From the NCBI GenBank assembly GCA_937902865.1, contig CALFNJ010000234.1, positions 1-9,309 on the forward strand: 9,309 nucleotides of DNA. Reading direction: 5' to 3'. The notes under the pieces were generated by a model that did no database searches, was not told the DNA's origin, and worked only from the letters and a program-made list of their open reading frames with translations. The position numbers and the translations under genes were made by a program. The stretch's first letter is position 1. The number at the start of each line of letters is the position of its first letter. This stretch comes from an uncultured Opitutaceae bacterium (GTDB lineage: Bacteria > Verrucomicrobiota > Verrucomicrobiia > Opitutales > Opitutaceae). This document shows, one piece after another, positions 1-5,881 of this stretch.

Positions 1-3000
1 GCACGCGCGCGGCCGGACGTTTTCCGCCTTGGCGCGCGGCGAGCAGCGGGTGCGTGCCCTCGGCGAGGGTGCGGAGGTAGGCGAGGGTCGCGGGATCGTC
101 GGAGCCGTTGTCGACGACGAGCACCTCGTAGCGGGGATAGGTGGTCTTCTCGAGGATGCTGTCGACGCAGCGCTGGAGGAATTTGAGTCCGTTCCGGGTC
201 GGGATGATCAGCGAGACCAGTGGCGGCTGGGCCGGCAGCGGATATTTCACGCGCCAGTGGTCGCCGGGAACGACGGACAACTCCACCGGCTGACCGGCGC
301 GCGCGAAGTGATCGGTCAGGGCACGGCGGGCGGCTTCGAGCGGATAGCTCTTTTCGCTGATCATCAGCGCAGTCGAGCCGGGAATGGCGCGCCAGTGATA
401 GAGCACGCGGGGAATGTGGCGGATGCGGGAGGCGTCGATCTGACCGGCCACGCGCAGCGCGAGATCCCAGTCCTGGCTGCCTTCGTAGCCGGCCCGGAAG
501 CCGCCGACGGCGCGGACGACGGCGGTGCGATAGACCGTGAGGTGCGAGGTGTAGTTCTGGCTGTGGAAGAGATCGGGGAGGAAGTCGGGCTTGAAGTACG
601 GCTCATGCCGGCGTCCGTCCTCATCGATCTTGTCCTCGTCGCTGTAGATGAAATCCGTCTCGGGCTTCGCTTCGAGCAGGGATGCCACCTCGAACAGCGC
701 GTTGGGCGTCAGCTCGTCGTCGTGGTCGAGCAGCGCGACGAACTCACCGGTGACAAGCTCGAGCGCGGAATTGGAGGCGGCGGAGATGTGCCCGTTCTTC
801 TCGCGGAAGACCACCTTGATGCGCGAATCCTGGCGCGCGTACTCCTCGAGCAGGGGCCGGACGTGCGGCTGCGGGGATGCGTCGTCGGCGAGGCAGAGTT
901 CCCAGTGCGGATAAGACTGCTCGCGGACGGACTCGATGGCGCGGCGGAGCCAGCGTTCCGGCGTGTTGTAGACCGGCATCACCACGGAAATGACCGGGCG
1001 AGCGGAAAACTTCGCGGCGCGCTCGCGCTGGACGCGGAGGACCTCGGGCGGATGCTGGTCGTAGACCTCGACCCATTTCTCGTACTGGGTCAGGTCGAGC
1101 GGCCCGCGGCCCTCGGCGATCAGCAGATCGGTGCGGAAGAACCGATGCCACCGGCCCTGGTCATCACAGACCTCGAGCTCGAGCACCTCGTCGGCGGTGG
1201 TGAACTCGATCTCGATCCGCCAGCCGCAGTATTCGGCCTGCGGCTTGCCGCGCATGGCGGCGAGCACGTCGAGGCGCTTGAAACCATAGACGCCTTCGAC
1301 CGTGCGCTCCCCGAGGATCGCGCGAACGGCGGCGAGCTTCCGGCCGTCCTCCGCCAGACACCAGCCGCGGAGCACGGCGGGGCGGGGCGGCAAGCTCCAG
1401 CTCTGGGGATGATCGACGCTGAAGATGAGATTGATGTCGTGGCCGGCGGGGGCGTGAGACTGCGCCGGCAGGGACGTGCCTGCGCCATTGGCGCCGGGAG
1501 CGGCGGCCGGCGACTCAGCGGACGACGTGGCCGGACGCGCGCGGAACGGATCGATGAGCTTGCGGCGGAGCATCCGCAGCGGCGCCGTGGCCTGCCAGGA
1601 GAAGCTGCGCTGCATCGCCGTGAGCTTGGCCTCGCGCTGCTTCAGCGCCTGGTGCTGCGCGATGGACTGCTCGTCCAGCTCGGCGACGCGGCGCTGGAGC
1701 GCGTTGCGCAGGCTTTCGAGATTGGCGACGTGGAGCTGGGTGGAGGAGAGCTTGGCGTCGAGCGCGCTGAACTGACGACGGCTGGAGGCGAGCAGCTTCT
1801 CGCCTACCGCGCGGCGGTCTTCCGTGCGCTTCAGCGACGTGCGGAGTTCCTCGATGACTTTCTCGAGATTGCCCGCGTGCTGCTGCGTGAGTTCCAGGCC
1901 CTTCTCGAGCGTGACCACCTTCTTGTCGCCGACCGAAAGACGGGCTTCGGCCGCGGCGAGACGCTCGGTCAGCGCGGCTTGCGGAGCACCGTAGGCCTCG
2001 GCGGCGCGCTCGGCCTGCGCGAGCTGGTGGGCGAGGGATTCGAGCTGGGCGGCAAACTCGGCGGTGGCGGAACCGGCGGGCAGGGCCCGCGCCTGGCGGC
2101 GGAGCACGTCGGCGAGCAGGGCGACCTCGCTGCGGTTGCCCTCGCGGGCGGCGGACCAGTTGGCCAGCGGCGCGCGCTCGCGCGTGGCGGCGTAGAACCG
2201 CTCGAGCGTGCTAGTGTTGGTGGCGAGATCGAAGTGACGCCGGGCGAACTCCGCGCCGGCGGCGCCGAGGCGCTGGGCGAGCGCGGCATCCTTGAACACC
2301 TTCTGGCAGAGATCGGCGATCTCCTCCGGCGCGCCGGTCTTGAGGAAGAGGGCCTCGCGGCCGTCCTGCATCTGGGCCGCGATATTGGTGGCCGGGAGAA
2401 TCACCGGCCGTCCGCTGGCGAGAAATTCGGGCAGCTTCGACGGCAGGCGGAAATCGTTGAACGGACCGGAGCGGCCGGGCTGGACGAGCACGTCGGCCAG
2501 CGCGAGCAGCTTTGGGAGCAGCGGCTTGTGGACGAAGCCCAGGTCGACGACGAACGGCTTCGGATCGAAGCCGAGGCTGGCGAGGAAAGCCGGCGTGGAG
2601 ATGCCCGTGCGGAGGAGACGCGTGGGAACCCCGCGCTGATTGAGCAGCGCGACCGCGAGATAGAGATCCCGCAGCTCGCCTTCGTTGGCGAACGTCGTGC
2701 CGCCGGTGAAGACGATGACCTTTTCCCCGTCGCGCAGTCCGAACTGCTTGCGCAGCGCGAGCTCCGCCGGCTGGGGATGATACTGCGCGAAATCGACGCC
2801 CGGCGGCAGGACCTGCACGGGGACGGAGGAGGGGACGAATTTCCGCAGGCTCTCGATGATGATCGTGACGCCATCGGCGACCTGGAGCAGGTTGCGGTGC
2901 CGCCACGGATGCGGCAGGCCGTCGACCAGCAGCGCGGCGAGCTCGGCGGGGCCGGCAGCCTGGAGCTCGGCGAGGGACTTGCCGGTGAAACGCTCGAGCA

Positions 3001-3337
3001 AAAACTCCTCGTTGTCCTCGAGATGAACGATGACCCGGGGCGGCGCGGTCAGCAGCCGCTGGTGGGCGAGGACGAACTTCCGCACGACCTCGCGCGGAGT
3101 CCAGGCGTGGATGACGTCAGCGGGACGTCCGTCGGGAAAAAGCCCCGGCTGGGCAAGCACCTCGGCGAATGTGGCCGGGATGAACAGCGGCTGCGAGATG
3201 ACCGAGAGCGTGTCCTTGCCGGCCGGCACGGCGACGACGCAGGCGTGGCCGCGGGCGCACAGCACATTGGCGAAGCCGGCGATGTGATTGAGGCTATTGG
3301 TCGTGAAATCGCCGTAATTGACGAAGAGGATATTCAC
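1..3337 (-). CDS. Large multidomain glycosyltransferase (GT4 - coiled coil - beta domain - GT2 - GT2), 3' end outside window
   Basis: The minus-strand frame is open from a GTG at 3337 to the window edge (1112 codons, C-terminus missing). An in-frame TAG at 3368-3370 leaves GTG 3337 as the only sensible start; the protein begins MNILFVNYGDF, a typical GT4 N-terminus. Residues ~1-375 are a GT-B/GT4 domain, with FTGGTTFANEGELRDL near 205 and the GT4 signature KLPEFLASGRPVI near 300. Residues ~415-585 are heptad-rich coiled coil, followed by SWQATAPLRMLRRKL, a motif common in such fusions. Residues ~632-742 look like a beta-sandwich. A GT2 domain starts at P781 (PVISVVMPVYNT), with LADDASP near 816 and the metal-binding LLDHDDEL at D871-D874, then YSDEDKIDEDG. 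A second GT2 begins near 1040 (LVSLIIPTRNG, VVDNGSDDP). It is probably cytoplasmic and builds O-antigen-like or capsular glycan by successive transfers; donor sugars cannot be read from sequence. No Shine-Dalgarno is visible and it lies just past a terminator, so its transcription is unclear. Confidence 0.93.
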   Translation of the reverse strand, partial: MNILFVNYGDFTTNSLNHIAGFANVLCARGHACVVAVPAGKDTLSVISQPLFIPATFAEVLAQPGLFPDGRPADVIHAWTPREVVRKFVLAHQRLLTAPPRVIVHLEDNEEFLLERFTGKSLAELQAAGPAELAALLVDGLPHPWRHRNLLQVADGVTIIIESLRKFVPSSVPVQVLPPGVDFAQYHPQPAELALRKQFGLRDGEKVIVFTGGTTFANEGELRDLYLAVALLNQRGVPTRLLRTGISTPAFLASLGFDPKPFVVDLGFVHKPLLPKLLALADVLVQPGRSGPFNDFRLPSKLPEFLASGRPVILPATNIAAQMQDGREALFLKTGAPEEIADLCQKVFKDAALAQRLGAAGAEFARRHFDLATNTSTLERFYAATRERAPLANWSAAREGNRSEVALLADVLRRQARALPAGSATAEFAAQLESLAHQLAQAERAAEAYGAPQAALTERLAAAEARLSVGDKKVVTLEKGLELTQQHAGNLEKVIEELRTSLKRTEDRRAVGEKLLASSRRQFSALDAKLSSTQLHVANLESLRNALQRRVAELDEQSIAQHQALKQREAKLTAMQRSFSWQATAPLRMLRRKLIDPFRARPATSSAESPAAAPGANGAGTSLPAQSHAPAGHDINLIFSVDHPQSWSLPPRPAVLRGWCLAEDGRKLAAVRAILGERTVEGVYGFKRLDVLAAMRGKPQAEYCGWRIEIEFTTADEVLELEVCDDQGRWHRFFRTDLLIAEGRGPLDLTQYEKWVEVYDQHPPEVLRVQRERAAKFSARPVISVVMPVYNTPERWLRRAIESVREQSYPHWELCLADDASPQPHVRPLLEEYARQDSRIKVVFREKNGHISAASNSALELVTGEFVALLDHDDELTPNALFEVASLLEAKPETDFIYSDEDKIDEDGRRHEPYFKPDFLPDLFHSQNYTSHLTVYRTAVVRAVGGFRAGYEGSQDWDLALRVAGQIDASRIRHIPRVLYHWRAIPGSTALMISEKSYPLEAARRALTDHFARAGQPVELSVVPGDHWRVKYPLPAQPPLVSLIIPTRNGLKFLQRCVDSILEKTTYPRYEVLVVDNGSDDPATLAYLRTLAEGTHPLLAARQGGKRPAARV

Positions 3338-3369
3338 GCGGCGGGCGAGGAGAGGGAGGCCGAAGGGCT

Positions 3370-3407
3370 AAAAAAAGGCAGACTTCCGCAACGTGCGGAA
3401 GCCTGCC
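3370..3407 (-). terminator. Intrinsic terminator ending the heptose operon
   Basis: On the minus strand a stem GGCAG-x-CTTCCGC / GCGGAAG-x-CTGCC (12 bp with one A/C mismatch, 5-nt loop at 3390-3394) is followed directly by seven T residues (plus-strand A-run 3370-3376). It lies about 20 nt after the transaldolase stop codon and 32 nt before the start of the large glycosyltransferase, so it separates the two genes. Confidence 0.88.
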
Positions 3408-3426
3408 GGAAAAGGCGACGGCGGAG

Positions 3427-4146
3427 TTAGAGCTTAAAGCCGCACTCGACGGCGTCCTTGGCGAAGGTCTTGACCGTGTCGAGCGACAGCTCGGTGAGAT
3501 CCATGCCGTACATCTTGGCGGCCTTGGCGAGGATGTCGTGGGGCACGGTGATGATGGCGCAGCCGCATTCCTGGGCCTGGAAGATATTGAGGACCTCGCG
3601 CGTGCTGGCCCAGAGCAGCTCGGCCTTCGGCTGCTCGGTGAGCAGGGCGCCGCAGGCGCGCATGATCGGCATCGGATCGACGCCGGTGTCGGCGATGCGG
3701 CCGGCGAACACGGAGACGACGGACGGAATGGCGGGATTGAGAGCCTCGGCGACGCCGTGGACCTGCTTGATCGTGAGCAGGGCGGTGACGTTGAGCTTCA
3801 CGCCCTCCTTGCCGAGCTCCTTGATCAGGGGCAGGCAGGACTCGCCGCGGGAATTGGTGATCGGGATCTTGGTGTAGACGTTGTTCGCCCACGACTTGAT
3901 CTTCAGCGCCTGGCGCTTCATCTCGGCGAGATCGTCGGTGAAGACCTCGAGCGAGATCGGCTTGTTCGTGACGGACTTGAGGATCTCCTTGGCGAACGCC
4001 TCGTAGTCCTTGACGCCGGCCTTCTTCATCAGGCTGGGATTGGTCGTCAGGCCCTTGATGTAGGGTTTGGCGTAGAGGTCGAGGATGCCGGCCTTGTCGG
4101 CGCCGTCGGCATAGATCTGAATCTTAAGGTCGTTGAGGGATTTCAT
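3427..4146 (-). CDS. tal: Transaldolase-family protein (probable sedoheptulose 7-phosphate supply)
   Basis: A 239-residue single-domain class I aldolase of the transaldolase / fructose-6-phosphate aldolase family. Visible motifs: IYADGAD near the N-terminus (D14 matches the catalytic Asp of the family), GLTTNPSL at 32-39, and VYTKIPIT with K93 as the Schiff-base lysine. The length fits the short TalC/FSA-like class rather than the ~320-residue TalB class. The start is ATG 4146, which overlaps the gmhB stop as ATGA, so translation is probably coupled; this explains the absence of a Shine-Dalgarno. A longer open frame to 4326 only reads gmhB out of frame. As the last gene of a heptose operon it most plausibly makes sedoheptulose 7-phosphate from fructose 6-phosphate and erythrose 4-phosphate, the substrate of GmhA; that role is inferred from context. 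A fructose-6-phosphate aldolase activity is the main alternative. It ends at TAA, followed by an intrinsic terminator. Confidence 0.9.
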   Translation of the reverse strand: MKSLNDLKIQIYADGADKAGILDLYAKPYIKGLTTNPSLMKKAGVKDYEAFAKEILKSVTNKPISLEVFTDDLAEMKRQALKIKSWANNVYTKIPITNSRGESCLPLIKELGKEGVKLNVTALLTIKQVHGVAEALNPAIPSVVSVFAGRIADTGVDPMPIMRACGALLTEQPKAELLWASTREVLNIFQAQECGCAIITVPHDILAKAAKMYGMDLTELSLDTVKTFAKDAVECGFKL

Positions 4147-4769
4147 GTGGAAAAAGTAGTGCCCGGATTGAGGTTTCGGCAATCCGGATGGGCAAGGATA
4201 ATTCCGGCCGCCTCGCGGAAGGACTTCACGGTGAAATCGGGCGCGGCGCGCAATTCCTCCGCGTAGCCGAAGTCGATGAAGACGGTGCGCACGCCGGCGC
4301 GGCGGCCGCAGTCGATGTCGCGCCACCGGTCGCCCACCATCCAGGAGCGCGTCAGGTCGAGGTTCAGCTCACGCGCCGCGTCGAGCAGCATGCCGGGCTC
4401 GGGCTTGCGGCGGAGGGACGGTTCGCCGCGGCCGGGATCATAGCAGACCTCGACGCGGGTGATTTCGGGAACGAGGGAGCGAAGACGCTCGTGCATCGCC
4501 TCGACCACGGCCTGCTGCTGGTCACCGCGGCCGACATCGGGCTGGTTGGTCGCAACGACGAGTGCATAACCCGCGGCGGCCAGCTCGCGGCAGGCCGCGG
4601 GCACATCCTCGAACAGGCGGAATTCGGCGAGCGACTGCGGCGGGTAGGGCTTGCCCTCGCGCACGACCTGAACGTTGAGCGTGCCATCCCGATCCAAAAA
4701 AATCGCGGGGCGATTTTTTTGAAGGCTGGAGGCGGAAGGCGGGAGGCTGGAGGCGGAAGACGGACTCAC
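4143..4769 (-). CDS. gmhB: D-glycero-D-manno-heptose 1,7-bisphosphate 7-phosphatase, HAD superfamily
   Basis: HAD phosphatase of 208 residues if started at GTG 4769. All HAD motifs are present: FLDRDGTLN with nucleophile D26 and acid/base D28, TNQ at 74-76, RRKPEPGM with K122, and MVGDRWRDID with D147, D151 and D153. This is the histidinol-phosphatase/GmhB subfamily, which removes the C7 phosphate from heptose 1,7-bisphosphate. The GTG overlaps the TGA of the upstream four-helix gene (GTGA), so reinitiation is likely. The first 17 residues (SSASSLPPSASSLQ and neighbours) come from a 21-bp tandem repeat and are low complexity; the conserved domain starts near residue 20. An ATG at 4820 is possible but lies inside the upstream gene. 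No good start exists closer to the domain. The GmhB zinc loop (C-x-H ... C-x-C in E. coli) is degenerate here: only C109 remains, in CYDPGRGEPSLRRKP. The gene end overlaps the transaldolase start (ATGA). Confidence 0.9.
   Translation of the reverse strand: MSPSSASSLPPSASSLQKNRPAIFLDRDGTLNVQVVREGKPYPPQSLAEFRLFEDVPAACRELAAAGYALVVATNQPDVGRGDQQQAVVEAMHERLRSLVPEITRVEVCYDPGRGEPSLRRKPEPGMLLDAARELNLDLTRSWMVGDRWRDIDCGRRAGVRTVFIDFGYAEELRAAPDFTVKSFREAAGIILAHPDCRNLNPGTTFST
4696..4720. repeat. Perfect A7TCG / CGAT7 palindrome in the first codons of gmhB
   Basis: A 10-bp perfect inverted repeat, AAAAAAATCG at 4696-4705 and CGATTTTTTT at 4711-4720, with a 5-nt loop. It lies in gmhB codons 17-25, just before the DRDG motif. 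In RNA of either strand it gives a hairpin flanked by an A-run and a U-run, like a short bidirectional terminator. The 7-nt homopolymer runs are also possible slippage sites. The palindrome is seen directly; any regulatory role is inference. Confidence 0.6.
4722..4763. repeat. 21-bp tandem repeat, two copies, at the gmhB N-terminus
   Basis: Units 4722-4742 and 4743-4763 agree at 19 of 21 positions and share the 15-nt core GGCTGGAGGCGGAAG. The unit is seven codons long, so in the gmhB frame it encodes two similar heptapeptides, SSASSLP and PSASSLQ. The junction of the two units contains one arm of the inverted repeat that brackets the four-helix gene. Confidence 0.8.
4737..4755. repeat. Inverted repeat arm distal to the four-helix gene
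   Basis: Sequence AGGCGGGAGGCTGGAGGCG on the plus strand. It matches the reverse complement of 5138-5156 at 18 of 19 positions. It lies 11 nt beyond the four-helix stop codon and is translated as part of the gmhB N-terminal tail. Confidence 0.75.
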
Positions 4770-5122
4770 TGGCGGCGATGGGTGATGATGGCCTGGAGCA
4801 TGGCGCCGATGGCTTCGCATTCCGCGATGAGAGGGGCCACGGTGGCGTAGGGTAAGGAATGGACCTCGAGGGCGATGTCGAGCTGGGCGGACATCTCCGC
4901 GAGCGAGCCTTTGGCGGTGTAGAAAAACTGCTCGGATTCCTGGTCCGTCTGACGGGCGTCGCCCTCGGCGATGTTGCTGCAGACGCTCACCGCGGCCCGG
5001 CGCAGCTGATCGCGCAGCCCAAAATCGGCGGACAAGGGTCCGCTCGAAGAGACCCGATAAATTGCCACCGCGAGCGCCTTTCCGCGCTGCCAGACCTGAA
5101 GTTGCCGGAACCCACCGCCCAC
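4766..5122 (-). CDS. Four-helix-bundle protein, S23 / 23S rRNA intervening-sequence protein family
   Basis: A 118-residue protein of the family first known from ORFs inside intervening sequences of 23S rRNA (Leptospira, Coxiella) and now often found as free-standing genes. Family features: QVWQRGKALAVAIY at 9-22, FGLRDQLRRAAVSV at 34-47, the signature SNIAEG at 49-54, then FFYTAKGSLAEMSAQLDIA as the third helix and a C-terminal helix ending ITHRRQ. The full family length is present with no disruption. The biochemical function is unknown; a nucleic-acid-binding or assembly role is only suspected. The start is GTG 5122, preceded by a good GAGGTG ribosome binding site, and the TGA stop overlaps the gmhB GTG start. 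It has no evident role in heptose synthesis and looks like an insertion into the operon, bracketed by an inverted repeat. Confidence 0.88.
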   Translation of the reverse strand: MGGGFRQLQVWQRGKALAVAIYRVSSSGPLSADFGLRDQLRRAAVSVCSNIAEGDARQTDQESEQFFYTAKGSLAEMSAQLDIALEVHSLPYATVAPLIAECEAIGAMLQAIITHRRQ

Positions 5123-5130
5123 GGTATTTC

Positions 5131-5136
5131 CACCTC
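5131..5136 (-). promoter_or_regulatory. Ribosome binding site of the four-helix-bundle gene
   Basis: GAGGTG on the minus strand, 8 nt before GTG 5122. It supports the GTG start. It is the clearest Shine-Dalgarno in the operon, where other genes rely on short gaps or overlaps or show none. It lies one base from the inverted repeat arm at 5138-5156. Confidence 0.7.
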
Positions 5137-5137
5137 G

Positions 5138-5156
5138 CGCCTCAAGCCTCCCGCCT
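5138..5156. repeat. Inverted repeat arm proximal to the four-helix gene
   Basis: Sequence CGCCTCAAGCCTCCCGCCT on the plus strand. It is the inverted partner of 4737-4755 (18/19). It lies 12 nt past the gmhA stop codon and 15 nt before the four-helix start. Confidence 0.75.
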
Positions 5157-5163
5157 CACGGCC

Positions 5164-5188
5164 TCCGTCACGGCTTGGCCGTGACGGA
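5164..5188. repeat. Perfect hairpin across the gmhA stop codon
   Basis: TCCGTCACGGC at 5164-5174 and GCCGTGACGGA at 5178-5188 form an 11-bp perfect stem with a 3-nt loop. The gmhA TGA lies inside the stem. No T-tract follows, so it is not a standard terminator. It could stabilise the upstream mRNA end or limit read-through into the four-helix gene. The hexamer CCGTGA recurs 12 nt further along the minus strand. Confidence 0.7.
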
Positions 5189-5773
5189 CTCCCACTTGGT
5201 CTGGTTGACCTTCACATCCGGGTGCGAGACCCAGAGGTGCCAGACGACGGCCTGGAAGGCCTCGGAGTGGGGAGTGACGTTGTTGGGATTGACGGTCGGC
5301 ACGATGACGCAGGCGTCGGCGACCTTGGCGGTATAGCCGCCGTCCTTGCCGACGATGCCGATGACCCGCGTGCCGACCTGCTTGGCGAGCTGGAGCGCGG
5401 CGACGAGATTGGGCGAGACATTCTTCTCCAGGTTGCCGCCGCCGACCGAGAGGATGAGCAGCGCGTCCTTCGCGTTGAGGCGGGAGCCGCGGAGCCATTC
5501 CACGAACACGCTGGCCCAGCCGTCGTCATTGGTCCGGGCGGTGAGCTCGGAGACGTTGTCGGTCGGGGCATAGACCTCGAGCCCGGCGATCTTGCGAAAA
5601 TCGTTCACGGCATGCGAAGCGTTGGCGGCGCTGCCGCCGACGCCGAGGATGAAGAGCCGACCGCCGCGCGTCCGCACGCCGACGAGCTCCTTCACGCATT
5701 TCTCGCAGTCGTCGGCATTGAGCTTGGCGACGATCTCGGCCGTTTCCTTCAAATGTTGGATGGAATAGGACAT
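5168..5773 (-). CDS. gmhA: Sedoheptulose 7-phosphate isomerase-like SIS protein
   Basis: A 201-residue single SIS-domain protein of the GmhA type, expected to convert sedoheptulose 7-phosphate to D-glycero-D-manno-heptose 7-phosphate in the cytoplasm. It shows FILGVGGSAANASHAV (41-56; S48 and H54 match E. coli GmhA S55 and H61), the TDNVSELTARTNDDGWASVF segment, SVGGGNLEKNVSPNLV in place of the usual STSGNS phosphate loop, and HSEAFQAVVWHL near the C-terminus. By an alignment done from memory, the catalytic Glu65 of E. coli is Asp58 here and the C-terminal His is shifted by one position; this appears to be a divergent GmhA subfamily. The start is ATG 5773 with no visible Shine-Dalgarno, 108 bp after hddC. 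The stop is buried in a strong hairpin, followed by the four-helix cassette. Genes for the other three activation steps surround it, which supports the assignment. Confidence 0.87.
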   Translation of the reverse strand: MSYSIQHLKETAEIVAKLNADDCEKCVKELVGVRTRGGRLFILGVGGSAANASHAVNDFRKIAGLEVYAPTDNVSELTARTNDDGWASVFVEWLRGSRLNAKDALLILSVGGGNLEKNVSPNLVAALQLAKQVGTRVIGIVGKDGGYTAKVADACVIVPTVNPNNVTPHSEAFQAVVWHLWVSHPDVKVNQTKWESVTAKP

Positions 5774-5837
5774 GAGGTAGGGTGAATCAGGGGACAGGTG
5801 CGGGGAAGTCTTTGGAAGACGGGGCGGAGGAAAGCGA

Positions 5838-5880
5838 TCCCGGTTTTCCGCGTCGGCGATAAAGAAGCGGCGAGCCGGGA
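5838..5880. repeat. Two-tier inverted repeat after hddC
   Basis: TCCCGG (5838-5843) pairs with CCGGGA (5875-5880), and CCGC (5848-5851) with GCGG (5867-5870), separated by a 4/4 internal loop. It begins one base after the hddC stop within the 108-bp hddC-gmhA gap. No T-run follows and I see no clear promoter in the rest of the gap. It is weaker than the other hairpins and could be chance in GC-rich DNA. Confidence 0.35.
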
Positions 5881-5881
5881 A

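Larger units (their letters stand above)
4737..5156. mobile_element. Putative inverted-repeat cassette carrying a four-helix-bundle (IVP-like) gene
   Basis: A 420-bp unit bounded by an imperfect 19-nt inverted repeat, with the four-helix ORF filling almost all of the interior (11 nt from the stop to one arm, 15 nt from the start to the other). It sits between gmhA and gmhB, two genes that would normally be adjacent. The ORF has its own Shine-Dalgarno, unlike its neighbours. No transposase and no convincing target duplication are seen, so it would be a non-autonomous element or an intervening-sequence-like unit. The boundaries are inferred from the repeats alone. Confidence 0.45.

Noticed and set aside
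2211..2906. Minus-strand open frame of 231 codons
   Set aside because: It is out of frame within the GT4 domain of the glycosyltransferase; its Arg/Ala/Pro-rich composition is typical of a shifted frame.
29..3430. A 1133-codon plus-strand open frame
   Set aside because: It is antisense to the glycosyltransferase, which has clear GT4 and GT2 motifs. The plus-strand translation is rich in Arg/Glu/Gly/Leu without any domain, as expected of the opposite strand of GC-rich coding DNA.
3538..4266. Plus-strand open frame of 242 codons
   Set aside because: It lies antisense to the transaldolase gene, with no recognisable motif and shadow-type composition.
4770..4820. ATG 4820 as the gmhB start
   Set aside because: It would overlap the four-helix gene by 55 nt and add a His/Pro/Arg-rich stretch that only reflects the other frame; the GTGA overlap at 4769 is a more economical start, though not proven.
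4737..5156. A genuine 23S rRNA intervening sequence
   Set aside because: The flanking DNA encodes GmhA and GmhB, and no rRNA sequence is present; only the resemblance in layout is kept.
5156..5174. CCGTGA direct repeat beside the cassette as a target-site duplication
   Set aside because: Both copies lie on the same side of the element; no matching copy was found next to the other arm near 4737, so it is not evidence of transposition.
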